Source: Parapusillimonas sp013416435
GTDB taxonomy: Bacteria; Pseudomonadota; Gammaproteobacteria; Burkholderiales; Burkholderiaceae_B
Length of the DNA: 64,000 nt
Assembly (NCBI RefSeq): GCF_052180245.1
Contig: NZ_CP197474.1
Span: forward strand, 1,178,001-1,242,000
Direction: 5' to 3'
Both the position numbers and the translations under genes were made by a program. The notes under the pieces were generated by a model. It was not told the origin of the DNA, did no database searches, and saw nothing but the letters and a program-made list of their open reading frames with translations. Below, one piece after another: positions 25,277-34,466 of the stretch; within the stretch, counting starts at the first letter, position 1, and every line of letters starts with the position of its first letter.

Positions 25277-25885
25277 ATGGAAGCGCCTCTGCCAGAGCCT
25301 GAACCTCTCAAGGCTCTCATCGAATCCCTGCGCCGCTTGCCCGGCGTGGGGGTCAGGTCGGCCCGCCGCATGGCCTACCATCTGCTCCAGCACGACCAGC
25401 CCGGCGCCGACCAGCTCAGCCGGGCGCTGTCTTCGGCCTTGCGGGATCTGCGTCATTGTTCCCGGTGCAACGGCTTTACCGAAGAGGAAATCTGCGCCAC
25501 CTGCAGCAATCCCAAGCGCGACCCTTCCATCCTTTGCATCGTCGAGACCCCGGCCGACCAGAATACGATCGAATCCAGCCATGGGTACCGCGGGCTGTAC
25601 TACGTGCTCATGGGGCGGCTCGCCCCCCTCGAGGGCATCGGTCCCGACGAGCTCCGGTTCGACAGGCTGCTGAAAAGAGTGGGCGACGGGCAGGTGAAGG
25701 AAGTCATACTGGCCACGAATTTCACGGCCGAGGGCGAAACCACCGCGCATTACCTCTCCGAACTCCTCCAGGCGCGCGGCATTGCCGTGAGCCGTCTCGC
25801 CAGAGGCGTTCCCGCGGGAAGCGAACTCGAATACGTCGATGCGGGCACCATAGCCTGGGCATTGATGGAACGACGCAGTACCTGA
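25277..25885 (+). CDS. recR: Recombination mediator RecR
   Basis: A 202-residue RecR: helix-hairpin-helix RRLPGVGVRSARRMAYHLL (about 18-36), four-Cys zinc finger CSRCNGFTEEEICATC (about 61-76), and a Toprim domain (ILCIVETPADQNTIE...). With RecO and RecF it loads RecA onto SSB-coated gaps. Normal length. The gene is followed at 25901 by hairpin repeats. Confidence 0.96.
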   Translation: MEAPLPEPEPLKALIESLRRLPGVGVRSARRMAYHLLQHDQPGADQLSRALSSALRDLRHCSRCNGFTEEEICATCSNPKRDPSILCIVETPADQNTIESSHGYRGLYYVLMGRLAPLEGIGPDELRFDRLLKRVGDGQVKEVILATNFTAEGETTAHYLSELLQARGIAVSRLARGVPAGSELEYVDAGTIAWALMERRST

Positions 25886-25900
25886 TTGAGGGGTAATTGA

Positions 25901-26001
25901 GGGGTCAGACCCCGTACGGGGTCTGACCCCCAAGTCAGCGCGGGGTCTGACCCCCATATCAGCTGGAACTCGGGGTCAGACCCCGCATGGGGTCTGACCC
26001 C
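25901..26001. repeat. Cluster of hairpin repeats between recR and the ABC importer
   Basis: A complete copy lies at 25901-25930 (loop GTAC), a single right arm at 25942-25954, and a complete copy at 25972-26001 (loop GCAT). The lone arm shows that half-elements exist. The cluster sits 15 bp after the recR stop and about 110 bp before the next start. Confidence 0.9.
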
Positions 26002-26109
26002 AGGGATATCCATGAGACCGGCTGTCCAGGCCGCTTGCCGGGGTCAATCTCATGTAATATGACGAAAAAAATCAGGCCCCGTGCCTATAATTCGTCAGGA
26101 GATCCCCTC

Positions 26110-27150
26110 ATGTCCTTATCTCGTCGCGATATGCTCAAGTTGGCGGGCGTGGCCGGTGCCGCGGCCGTCGCTCCCCGTTTAGCCGGTGCCCAGGCACTGG
26201 AAAAGAAAGACGTGGTGATTGCCGTGGGCGGTCAGGCGCTCATCTATTATCTGCCCCTGTCCATCGCCCATGTGAACGGCTATTTCAAGGACGAGGGGCT
26301 GGATGCGAAAATCGTCGACTTCGCCGGCGGGTCCAAGGCGCTTCAGGCGGTCGTGGGCGGCAGCGCCGACGTGGTTTCCGGCGCGTTCGAACACACGATC
26401 AACCTGCAGTCCAAGGGGCAGGCCTATCGCGCGTTCGCACAGCAGGGCCATGCGCCCATGATCGTATTGGCGGTCTCCAAGAAGACCATGGCCGGCTACA
26501 AAAGCCCGGCCGACCTGAAAGGCAAGAAGGTCGGCGTCACGGCGCCCGGTTCTTCCACGAACATGATGGTCAGCTTCTATCTGGCCCAGCATGGCCTCAA
26601 GCCCACCGATGTCTCCATCGTCGGCGTGGGCGCCGGGGCGGGCGCCATCACCGCCATGCGCACCGGGCAGATCGACGCCATCGCCAACCTCGATCCGGTC
26701 ATCAGCACGCTCGTCAAGGAAGACGCCGTGCAGATCGTTGCCGATACGCGCACCATCAAGGACACCATCCAGATTTTCGGCGGCAATATGCCCTCGGGCT
26801 GCCTGTACACCTCGCAGGAATTCATCGACAAGAATCCCAACACGGTGCAGGCCCTGGCCAATGCCATCGTCCGCGCCGACAAATGGATACAGGCGTCCAC
26901 ACCCGACCAGATCGCCAAGGTCGTGCCCGAAGGCTACCTGCTGGGCGACGTGGAACTCTACAAGCTCGCGCTGCAAGGCAACAAAGAGGCGCTCTCGCCC
27001 GATGGCCGCGTGCCCGCAGACGGCCCGCAGACGGCCTTGAACGCTTTGGCCGCCTTCGTGCCGAATTTCCCCAAAGACAAGATCGACGTGACCAAGATCT
27101 GGACCAACGACTTCGTCAATAAGGCCAATCAGAAGTATCCGAATGCCTGA
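26110..27150 (+). CDS. NitT/TauT-type ABC transporter substrate-binding protein
   Basis: A 346-residue periplasmic protein starting at ATG 26110 with CAGGAG at 26096-26101 and a TATAAT -10 candidate at 26086-26091. The N-terminus MSLSRRDMLKLAGVAGAAAV is a twin-arginine (Tat) signal. The mature protein has the NMT1/SsuA-like pattern: LSIAHVNGYFKDEGLDAKIVDFAGGSKALQAVVGG, then GKKVGVTAPGSSTNMM. It would bind a small organic anion or nitrogen/sulfur compound. It overlaps the ATPase gene by 8 bp. The ligand cannot be told from the sequence. Confidence 0.88.
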   Translation: MSLSRRDMLKLAGVAGAAAVAPRLAGAQALEKKDVVIAVGGQALIYYLPLSIAHVNGYFKDEGLDAKIVDFAGGSKALQAVVGGSADVVSGAFEHTINLQSKGQAYRAFAQQGHAPMIVLAVSKKTMAGYKSPADLKGKKVGVTAPGSSTNMMVSFYLAQHGLKPTDVSIVGVGAGAGAITAMRTGQIDAIANLDPVISTLVKEDAVQIVADTRTIKDTIQIFGGNMPSGCLYTSQEFIDKNPNTVQALANAIVRADKWIQASTPDQIAKVVPEGYLLGDVELYKLALQGNKEALSPDGRVPADGPQTALNALAAFVPNFPKDKIDVTKIWTNDFVNKANQKYPNA

Positions 27151-27952
27151 CGCCGCCTTATCGCTTGAAAGCATTACCTGCACCTTTGCATCCAACGAAA
27201 GCGCGGGTAAAAGCTATACCGCCGTCAAGGACACCTCGCTGTCGATCGCGCCCGGCGAATTCGTCTCCGTCGTCGGGCCCACCGGCTGCGGCAAGTCCAC
27301 ATTGCTCAACGTGGGGGCGGGGCTGCTGGCCCCATCGGCCGGCCTGGTCAAGGTGTTCGGCCAAGTGCTCCAGGGGGTGAACCAGCGCGCAGGCTATATG
27401 TTCCAGGGCGAAGCGCTGATGCCTTGGCGCAGCGCGCTCAGCAACGTGACGGCGGGGCTCGAGTTCGCCGGTGTCCCGGCCGCCGAAGCGCAGTCGCGCG
27501 GCCGCGACTGGCTGAAGCGGGTAGGGCTTGGCGGCTTCGAAAACCGCTATCCGCATCAAATGTCGGGCGGAATGCGCAAACGGACCATGCTGGCCCAGAC
27601 CCTCATCCGCGATCCCGACATCATCCTCATGGACGAGCCCTTTTCGGCGCTCGACGTCCAGACTCGCCAACTGATGGAGAACGAGGTCCTGGAGATCTGG
27701 ATGTCCAAGCGTAAGGCCGTGCTGTTCATCACCCACGATCTGGACGAGGCCATCGCCATGAGCGATCGCGTGGTGGTGTTGTCGGCCGGGCCCGCGACGC
27801 ACCCCATCGGCGAGTTCGCCATCGATATTCCGCGTCCGCGCGATGTGGCCGAAGTGCGCATGAATCCGCGCTTTGTCGAATTGCACAAGGCTATCTGGGA
27901 TGTCTTGCGCGAGGAAGTCCTCAAGGGCTATGCCCAACAGAAGCGGGCTTGA
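27143..27952 (+). CDS. NitT/TauT-type ABC transporter ATPase
   Basis: A 269-residue ATPase. Walker A GPTGCGKST (about 46-54), signature MSGGMRKR, Walker B DIILMDEPFSALD and H-loop ITHDLDEA. The variant signature SGGMRKR is typical of the SsuB/TauB branch. It is the middle gene of a three-gene importer; its start lies inside the binding-protein gene, and the permease follows 1 bp after the stop. Confidence 0.92.
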   Translation: MPDAALSLESITCTFASNESAGKSYTAVKDTSLSIAPGEFVSVVGPTGCGKSTLLNVGAGLLAPSAGLVKVFGQVLQGVNQRAGYMFQGEALMPWRSALSNVTAGLEFAGVPAAEAQSRGRDWLKRVGLGGFENRYPHQMSGGMRKRTMLAQTLIRDPDIILMDEPFSALDVQTRQLMENEVLEIWMSKRKAVLFITHDLDEAIAMSDRVVVLSAGPATHPIGEFAIDIPRPRDVAEVRMNPRFVELHKAIWDVLREEVLKGYAQQKRA

Positions 27953-27953
27953 A

Positions 27954-28748
27954 ATGCCGAAGTCGAAAAAAAACCAATCTCTTTCCCTGCGTTTCTGGCA
28001 GGTATCGCTGCTGGTCATCGTCCTGCTGGCATGGCACTTCGCGTCCCGGGACAGGAACTTCGCCTTTTTCTTCGGGCAGCCCATAGAGGTCGCAAAAGTC
28101 ATTTGGGCGTGGTTTGTGACAAATGCCGATATCTACAGGCATCTGGGCGTCACGCTTACTGAAACCATGCTGGCATTCGTGATCGGAACGATCGCGGGCC
28201 TGGGTTTCGGGCTGTGGCTGGGGCTTTCACGCGGGGCCAGCGCGCTTCTGGATCCTTACATCACGGCGCTGAACTCCATGCCGCGCGTCATTCTGGCGCC
28301 GATCTTCGGCATGTGGTTCGGCCTGGGCATTTGGTCCAAGGTTGCGCTGGCCGTCACCCTGGTGTTCTTCATCGTGTTCTTCAACGTGTACCAGGGTGTG
28401 CGGGAAGTCAGCACGACATTGCTCGACAACGCGCGCATGCTTGGCGCCAACCGCAAGCAGCTACTGCGCCACGTGTATATTCCCTCGGCCACCAGCTGGG
28501 TGTTTTCCAGCCTGCATACGTCGGTCGGCCTGGCTTTCGTGGGCGCGGTGGTGGGCGAATACCTGGGTTCCGCCAGCGGCGTCGGCTACCTGATCCTGCA
28601 GGCCGAAGGCACGCTGGACGTGAACACGGTGTTTGCCGGCATCGTGGTGCTGACCGTCTTTGCGCTGCTGCTGGACGGTGCCGTCACCCTGGTCGAAGAA
28701 CGCCTGCTGTCCTGGAAGCCCAAAGCCGGCGAAACTGAAAAGCTGTGA
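27954..28748 (+). CDS. NitT/TauT-type ABC transporter permease
   Basis: A 264-residue inner-membrane protein with about six hydrophobic spans. The EAA coupling loop lies in TLLDNARMLGANRKQLLRHVYIPSA (about 145-175), and the SsuC/TauC-like SMPRVILAPIFGMWFGLG is clear. It completes the importer. The stop lies 3 bp before the hairpin cluster at 28752. Confidence 0.92.
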   Translation: MPKSKKNQSLSLRFWQVSLLVIVLLAWHFASRDRNFAFFFGQPIEVAKVIWAWFVTNADIYRHLGVTLTETMLAFVIGTIAGLGFGLWLGLSRGASALLDPYITALNSMPRVILAPIFGMWFGLGIWSKVALAVTLVFFIVFFNVYQGVREVSTTLLDNARMLGANRKQLLRHVYIPSATSWVFSSLHTSVGLAFVGAVVGEYLGSASGVGYLILQAEGTLDVNTVFAGIVVLTVFALLLDGAVTLVEERLLSWKPKAGETEKL

Positions 28749-28751
28749 TGC

Positions 28752-28911
28752 GGGGACAGACCCCGAATGGGGTCTGTCCCCCGGTCCCGGCGCTGGCGCT
28801 GGGGTCAGACCCCATTCGGGGTCTGACCCCTTTGTCCTGAAGCTTGGGTCAGACCCCATTCGGGGTCTGACCCCTTCCAAGATCGGGGTCAGCCCCATCG
28901 GGTCTGACCCC
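28752..28911. repeat. Cluster of four hairpin repeats between convergent genes
   Basis: Copies lie at 28752-28781 (arms GGGGACAGACCCC and GGGGTCTGTCCCC), 28801-28830, 28845-28874 and 28885-28911. The first has a matched pair of changes that keeps the hairpin. The second and third share the loop ATTC. The fourth has lost bases in both arms. They fill the space between the ABC permease and tal 3' ends. Confidence 0.9.
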
Positions 28912-28916
28912 AGGTC

Positions 28917-29876
28917 TCATTTCTGGCGAGCCTCGGCGATCACTGCATCCAGCTTCTGGGCGTCGGCAACGAAGACGCGGATGCCTTCCGCCAGTTTTTC
29001 GGTCGCCATGGCGTCCTGGTTCAGTTCGGTACGGAACGCCACTTCATTGCTCGCCATCCAGACCGGCGCGTTCTTTTTCGCTTCGTCGGGATTGAGCTTG
29101 CGGACCAGCGGTTCGGTGCTCGAGGAAAGCTCGTTGAGAAGATCGGGACTGATGGTCAGGAGATCGCAGCCGGCCAGCGCTTGGATTTGCCCGATATTGC
29201 GGAAGCTGGCCCCCATGATCTCCGTCGCGATATCGTAAGCTTTGTAATAATCGTAAATTCTTTTTACTGACTGCACGCCAGGGTCGGCCGCGCCGGCGTT
29301 TGCCGATTCGTCCCATTGCGCTGCGGCCGCTTTCTTGTGCCAGTCATAGATTCGCCCGACAAAAGGCGAAATCAGCTGGACCTTCGCCTGCGCGCAGGCG
29401 AGCGCTTGCGGCAGCGAAAACAGCAGGGTCATGTTGCAGCGTATGCCTTCGGCCTGCAGCACCTTGGCCGCCTGTATGCCTTCCCAGGTGGAGGCCAGCT
29501 TGATCAGCACCCGTTCACGTTCGATGCCGGCGCGCTGGTACAGGGCGATGATCTGGCGGGCGCGCTCGATGCTGGCCTGGGCATCGAAGGACAAGCGCGC
29601 GTCGACTTCTGTTGAGACGCGGCCGGGTATGATGTCGAGGATTTCGCGGCCGAATGCGACGAGCAATTGGTCGGCCAGTTCGCTGCCGGGACTGTTCCGA
29701 TTGTCGGCAACCACTTTCTCCAGCAGGGGGCGATTGTCGGGCTGCTGCACTGCCTTCAGGATCAGCGTAGGGTTGGTGGTGGCGTCGGTCGGACGATATT
29801 TGCGCATTGTCTCGAAATCGCCGGTGTCGGCGACCACGGTTGTAAACTGACGCAACGAATCAAGTTGATTGGACAT
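28917..29876 (-). CDS. tal: Transaldolase
   Basis: A 319-residue transaldolase of the TalB type: YRPTDATTNPTLILKA near the N-terminus, the Schiff-base lysine in ERVLIKLASTWEGIQAA (about residue 135), and LISPFVGRIYDW. It transfers dihydroxyacetone in the non-oxidative pentose phosphate pathway. Full length. It is divergent from carA with 168 bp between; its 3' end abuts hairpin repeats. Confidence 0.96.
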   Translation of the reverse strand: MSNQLDSLRQFTTVVADTGDFETMRKYRPTDATTNPTLILKAVQQPDNRPLLEKVVADNRNSPGSELADQLLVAFGREILDIIPGRVSTEVDARLSFDAQASIERARQIIALYQRAGIERERVLIKLASTWEGIQAAKVLQAEGIRCNMTLLFSLPQALACAQAKVQLISPFVGRIYDWHKKAAAAQWDESANAGAADPGVQSVKRIYDYYKAYDIATEIMGASFRNIGQIQALAGCDLLTISPDLLNELSSSTEPLVRKLNPDEAKKNAPVWMASNEVAFRTELNQDAMATEKLAEGIRVFVADAQKLDAVIAEARQK

Positions 29877-29973
29877 ATTTTTTACACCGGTTTAAAACAA
29901 TACAAAGCCGTAGCCGGTTACTGTAGTCGATTTTCCTCCGGCAGGCAGCGGCAGGCTTGATTGTTACATGGGT

Positions 29974-30042
29974 TTGCCGGACCCGCAGCGACTCAAGGTA
30001 TAATCAGAAGGTTTAATTACTGACTTTATAAACCGGGGTTTA
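29974..30042 (+). promoter_or_regulatory. Candidate carA promoter and leader hairpin
   Basis: A TATAAT -10 lies at 29999-30004; a TTGCCG at 29974-29979 is a weak -35 with a long 19-bp spacer. Just before the start codon lies a short palindrome TAAACCGGGGTTTA (about 30029-30042), which overlaps the ribosome-binding region and could hinder translation when folded. The -10 is the firm part; the rest is speculative. Confidence 0.45.
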
Positions 30043-30044
30043 CA

Positions 30045-31199
30045 GTGCTACCGTCACTCTTTTCCGAGGGCGCCCAAGAGGCTCCCACAGCAATTCTTGC
30101 CCTGGCGGACGGTACCATCTTCAAGGGTGTCTCTATCGGCGCCGATGGTTATTGCGTCGCCGAAGTCGTCTTCAATACCGCCATGACGGGTTATCAGGAA
30201 ATCCTGACCGACCCCAGCTACAGCGGTCAAATCGTAACCTTGACTTATCCGCACATCGGCAACACGGGTGTCAACGACGAAGACGTCGAATCCACGCAGG
30301 TGCATGCCGCAGGCCTGGTCGTGCGCGACTGTTCTTTGCGCGTGTCGAACTATCGCGCAACCCGGTCCCTGCCCGAATATCTCAAGGCAGAGGGCGTCGT
30401 TGCCATCGCCGGAGTCGATACACGCAAGCTGACGCGCATCCTGCGCGATGGCGGCGCCCAAGGCGCTTGTATATTGGTGGGCGACGACACCGAACGCGCG
30501 CTGGAGCTCGCACGCCAGTTCCCCGGCATGTCCGGCCAGGACCTGGCCAGCACGGTCTCCACCAAGCAGTCCAACGACTGGCGCGGGGGTACCTGGCAAA
30601 TCGGCAAGGGCTTTGCCGATCCCAGCGAAAACACCTACCACGTCGTTGCCTATGACTACGGCATCAAGACCAACATCCTGCGCCTGCTTGCCGACCGCGG
30701 CTGCCGGATCACCCTGGTGCCCGCGCAGACGCCGGTCGAAGAAGTCCTGGCCTTGAAGCCCGACGGCATATTCCTTTCCAACGGCCCTGGCGATCCCGAA
30801 CCCTGCAAATACGCCATCGACACCTGCAAGGCCGCGCTCGAGCGCAAGATTCCGCTGTTCGGCATTTGCCTGGGCCAGCAGATTCTTGGCCTCGGCCTGG
30901 GCGCCAAGACGGTGAAGATGAAAACCGGCCACCACGGGGCCAACCATCCGGTGCAGGATCTCGATACGGGCAAGGTGTTCATCACCAGCCAGAACCACGG
31001 CTTCAATGTCGACGTCGATTCGCTGCCGCCCAACGCGCGCATCACCCACGTGTCCTTGTTCGACGGCACGCTTCAGGGGTTCGAGCTCACCGACAGCCCC
31101 GCCTTCTGCTTCCAGGGCCATCCTGAAGCCAGCCCCGGCCCACACGACATCGTGGTGCTCTTCGACAAATTCATCAGCCTCATGGCCGGAAAAAAATAA
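30045..31199 (+). CDS. carA: Carbamoyl-phosphate synthase small subunit
   Basis: A 384-residue glutaminase subunit with GTG start. The N-terminal CPSase small domain begins with LALADGTIFKGVSIG, and the C-terminal class I amidotransferase has the nucleophile in LFGICLGQQILGLG (Cys about 275) and His/Glu in FQGHPEASPGPHD. It hydrolyses glutamine and channels ammonia to CarB for arginine and pyrimidine synthesis. carB starts 9 bp downstream. Confidence 0.97.
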   Translation: MLPSLFSEGAQEAPTAILALADGTIFKGVSIGADGYCVAEVVFNTAMTGYQEILTDPSYSGQIVTLTYPHIGNTGVNDEDVESTQVHAAGLVVRDCSLRVSNYRATRSLPEYLKAEGVVAIAGVDTRKLTRILRDGGAQGACILVGDDTERALELARQFPGMSGQDLASTVSTKQSNDWRGGTWQIGKGFADPSENTYHVVAYDYGIKTNILRLLADRGCRITLVPAQTPVEEVLALKPDGIFLSNGPGDPEPCKYAIDTCKAALERKIPLFGICLGQQILGLGLGAKTVKMKTGHHGANHPVQDLDTGKVFITSQNHGFNVDVDSLPPNARITHVSLFDGTLQGFELTDSPAFCFQGHPEASPGPHDIVVLFDKFISLMAGKK

Positions 31200-31208
31200 T
31201 CCAGCATC

Positions 31209-34200
31209 ATGCCAAAGCGTACAGACATAAAAAGCATACTCATCATCGGGGCCGGTCCGATCATCATCGGTCAGGCCTGCGAATTCGACTATTCCGGCGC
31301 GCAGGCGTGCAAGGCGCTCAAAGCCGATGGCTATCGCACCATCCTGGTCAACAGCAACCCCGCCACCATCATGACGGATCCGGAAACGGCAGACGTCACC
31401 TACATCGAGCCCATCACTTGGCAGGCCGTTGAAAAAATCATCGAGCGCGAGAAACCCGACGCGCTGTTGCCGACCATGGGCGGCCAGACGGCGTTGAATT
31501 GCGCGCTCGACCTGGTCCGCCAGGGTGTGCTGGCCAAGCATGGCGTCGAACTCATCGGCGCAAACGAGCATGCCATCGAGAAGGCGGAAGACCGCCAGAA
31601 ATTCAAGCTTGCGATGGACGCCATCGGCCTTGAATCGGCCAAGTCCGGCGTTGCGCACACCATGGACGAAGCCTGGGAAGTCCAGCGCCGCATCGGCGAC
31701 GAAGCCGGCAACTCGGGGTTCCCGGTGGTCATTCGCCCCAGCTTCACCATGGGTGGAACCGGCGGCGGCATCGCCTACAACAGCGAAGAATTCGAAAGCA
31801 TCTGCCGGCGGGGGCTCGAAGCCTCTCCGACCAGCGAGCTCCTGATCGAAGAGTCCCTGCTCGGCTGGAAGGAATTCGAAATGGAGGTCGTGCGCGACAA
31901 GGCCGACAACTGCATCATCGTCTGCTCCATCGAGAACCTGGATCCCATGGGCGTGCACACCGGCGACTCCATCACCGTGGCGCCGGCCCAGACGCTGACC
32001 GACAAGGAATACCAGGTCATGCGCAATGCATCCATTGCCGTCCTGCGTGAAATCGGCGTAGATACAGGCGGGTCCAACGTGCAGTTCGCGGTCAATCCGG
32101 CTAACGGCCGCCTGATCGTCATCGAAATGAATCCGCGCGTGTCCCGTTCCTCGGCGCTTGCCTCCAAGGCCACGGGCTTCCCCATTGCCAAGGTCGCCGC
32201 GCGGCTGGCCGTGGGCTACACGCTCGACGAACTCAAGAACGAGATCACCGGAGGGGCCACGCCGGCTTCCTTCGAGCCGGCCATCGACTACGTCGTGACC
32301 AAGGTGCCTCGCTTCGCCTTCGAGAAGTTCCCGCAGGCCGACTCGCGCCTGACCACCCAGATGAAATCCGTGGGCGAGGTCATGGCCATCGGCCGTACCT
32401 TCCAGGAATCCTTCCAGAAGGCCCTGCGCGGGCTCGAAGTCGGTGTTGACGGCCTGAACCAGAAGACCACCGATCGCGAGAAGCTGCAAATCGAGCTGGG
32501 CGAGCCCGGCCCCGAGCGCATCTGGTATGTTGGCGACGCCTTTGCGCAGGGCTTCACGCTCGAAGAGGTCCATGGCCTGACCAGCATCGATCCCTGGTTC
32601 CTGGCGCAGATCAAGGAAATCGTCGACATCGAGCTCGCGCTCGAGCAAAGAACACTGGCCGACCTCGATCGCGAAACGGTCTGGCAGCTCAAGCGCCGCG
32701 GTTTTTCCGATCGCCGGCTGGCCTTCCTGCTGGATACCTCCGAATCCGAAGTCCGCAAGCTGCGCCATCAACTGGGCGTGCGCCCAGTCTACAAGCGGGT
32801 CGATACCTGCGCGGCCGAATTTCCCACGCGCACCGCTTACATGTATTCCACGTACGAAGACGAATGCGAGGCCGCTCCCACGGACCGCAAGAAGATCATC
32901 GTGCTGGGCGGTGGCCCCAACCGCATCGGCCAGGGCATCGAATTCGACTACTGCTGCGTGCATGCCGCTTTGGCCCTGCGTGACGATGGCTACGAAACCA
33001 TCATGGTCAATTGCAACCCTGAAACGGTTTCGACCGACTACGATACCTCCGATCGCCTCTATTTCGAGCCCTTGACGCTCGAAGACGTGCTCGAGATCGT
33101 CCACAAGGAAAATCCCGTCGGCATGATCGTGCAGTACGGCGGCCAGACGCCTTTGAAGCTGGCTCGCGCGCTCGAAGCCAACGGCGTGCCCATCATCGGC
33201 ACCAGCCCCGAGTCCATCGACGTTGCCGAAGACCGCGAACGCTTCCAGAAACTGCTGACCAAGCTTGGCCTGCGCCAGCCGCCCAACCGCACCGCCCGCA
33301 CCGAAGGCGAGGCCCTGTCGCTCGCCGCCGAGATCGGCTATCCCCTGGTGGTGCGCCCCAGCTACGTGCTGGGCGGCCGCGCCATGGAAATCGTTCACGA
33401 GCAGCAGGATCTCGAACGCTACATGCGTGAGGCCGTGAAGGTCAGCAATGACTCGCCGGTGCTGCTGGATCATTTCCTGAACAACGCGACGGAAGTCGAT
33501 GTGGACTGCCTCGCCGACGGCGAAACCGTCTTCATCGGCGGCGTCATGGAGCACATCGAGCAGGCCGGCGTCCATTCCGGCGATTCCGCATGCAGTCTGC
33601 CTCCGTACTCGCTGTCCAGCGCGACCATCGCCGAGATCAAGCGCCAGACCTCTCTCATGGCCCGCGCGCTGAACGTGAAGGGCCTGATGAACGTACAGTT
33701 CGCCATCCAGGACGGCGACGTCTACGTGCTCGAGGTCAACCCCCGCGCGTCGCGCACCGTGCCTTATGTTTCCAAGGCAACCGGCCTGCAGCTGGCCAAG
33801 ATCGCGGCGCGCGCCATGGCCGGCAAGACGCTCGCCGAACAGGGCGTCACCCGTGAAGTCGTGCCGCCCTATTACTCGGTCAAGGAAGCGGTCTTCCCCT
33901 TCGTCAAGTTCCCGGGCGTGGACACCATCCTCGGGCCGGAAATGAAATCGACCGGCGAGGTCATGGGCGTGGGTGAAAGCTTTGGCGAAGCCTTCGTCAA
34001 GTCGCAGCTGGCCGCAGGCGTGCTGCTGCCCGAAAAGGGCACGGCCTTCATCAGCGTACGGGCGCAAGACAAGCCCCGCGCCGTCGAAGTGGCCAGGGGC
34101 CTGGTCGAACTCGGCTTCAAGATCGTGGCAACGCGGGGAACCGCCGCCGCCATCGAGGAAGCCGGGCTGCCCGTGCAAGTTGTCAACAAGGTCACGGAAG

Positions 34201-34448
34201 GCCGTCCGCACATCGTCGACATGATCAAGAACGGCGAGATCGCTCTGGTCATCAACACGGTCGAGGAACGCCGCAACGCCATTGCCGATTCGCGCACCAT
34301 ACGCACGAATTCGCTGGCGGCCCGCGTCACCTTCTTCACGACCATCGCCGGCGCTCGCGCCGCGGTCGAGGGCCTGCAGTATCTGCGCAAGGGCGATGGC
34401 CTCAAGGTCTATTCCCTGCAGGACCTGCACGCGTCCATCGCGGCCTAG
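31209..34448 (+). CDS. carB: Carbamoyl-phosphate synthase large subunit
   Basis: A 1079-residue protein (E. coli CarB about 1073) with two homologous ATP-grasp halves. The first begins IKSILIIGAGPIIIGQACEFDYSG and the second KKIIVLGGGPNRIGQGIEFDYCC (about 560). The C-terminal MGS-like domain (GTAFISVRAQDK... and VATRGTAAAIEEAGLPV) is the usual allosteric region. It makes carbamoyl phosphate from bicarbonate, ammonia and two ATP. Confidence 0.98.
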   Translation: MPKRTDIKSILIIGAGPIIIGQACEFDYSGAQACKALKADGYRTILVNSNPATIMTDPETADVTYIEPITWQAVEKIIEREKPDALLPTMGGQTALNCALDLVRQGVLAKHGVELIGANEHAIEKAEDRQKFKLAMDAIGLESAKSGVAHTMDEAWEVQRRIGDEAGNSGFPVVIRPSFTMGGTGGGIAYNSEEFESICRRGLEASPTSELLIEESLLGWKEFEMEVVRDKADNCIIVCSIENLDPMGVHTGDSITVAPAQTLTDKEYQVMRNASIAVLREIGVDTGGSNVQFAVNPANGRLIVIEMNPRVSRSSALASKATGFPIAKVAARLAVGYTLDELKNEITGGATPASFEPAIDYVVTKVPRFAFEKFPQADSRLTTQMKSVGEVMAIGRTFQESFQKALRGLEVGVDGLNQKTTDREKLQIELGEPGPERIWYVGDAFAQGFTLEEVHGLTSIDPWFLAQIKEIVDIELALEQRTLADLDRETVWQLKRRGFSDRRLAFLLDTSESEVRKLRHQLGVRPVYKRVDTCAAEFPTRTAYMYSTYEDECEAAPTDRKKIIVLGGGPNRIGQGIEFDYCCVHAALALRDDGYETIMVNCNPETVSTDYDTSDRLYFEPLTLEDVLEIVHKENPVGMIVQYGGQTPLKLARALEANGVPIIGTSPESIDVAEDRERFQKLLTKLGLRQPPNRTARTEGEALSLAAEIGYPLVVRPSYVLGGRAMEIVHEQQDLERYMREAVKVSNDSPVLLDHFLNNATEVDVDCLADGETVFIGGVMEHIEQAGVHSGDSACSLPPYSLSSATIAEIKRQTSLMARALNVKGLMNVQFAIQDGDVYVLEVNPRASRTVPYVSKATGLQLAKIAARAMAGKTLAEQGVTREVVPPYYSVKEAVFPFVKFPGVDTILGPEMKSTGEVMGVGESFGEAFVKSQLAAGVLLPEKGTAFISVRAQDKPRAVEVARGLVELGFKIVATRGTAAAIEEAGLPVQVVNKVTEGRPHIVDMIKNGEIALVINTVEERRNAIADSRTIRTNSLAARVTFFTTIAGARAAVEGLQYLRKGDGLKVYSLQDLHASIAA

Positions 34449-34466
34449 CAGATGGCCTTTGCCTAG

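Noticed and set aside
25901..26001. Hairpin repeats as ordinary Rho-independent terminators
   Set aside because: The stems are strong, but no U tract follows; conventional terminators are present separately (for example after uraA), and some clusters lie upstream of genes.
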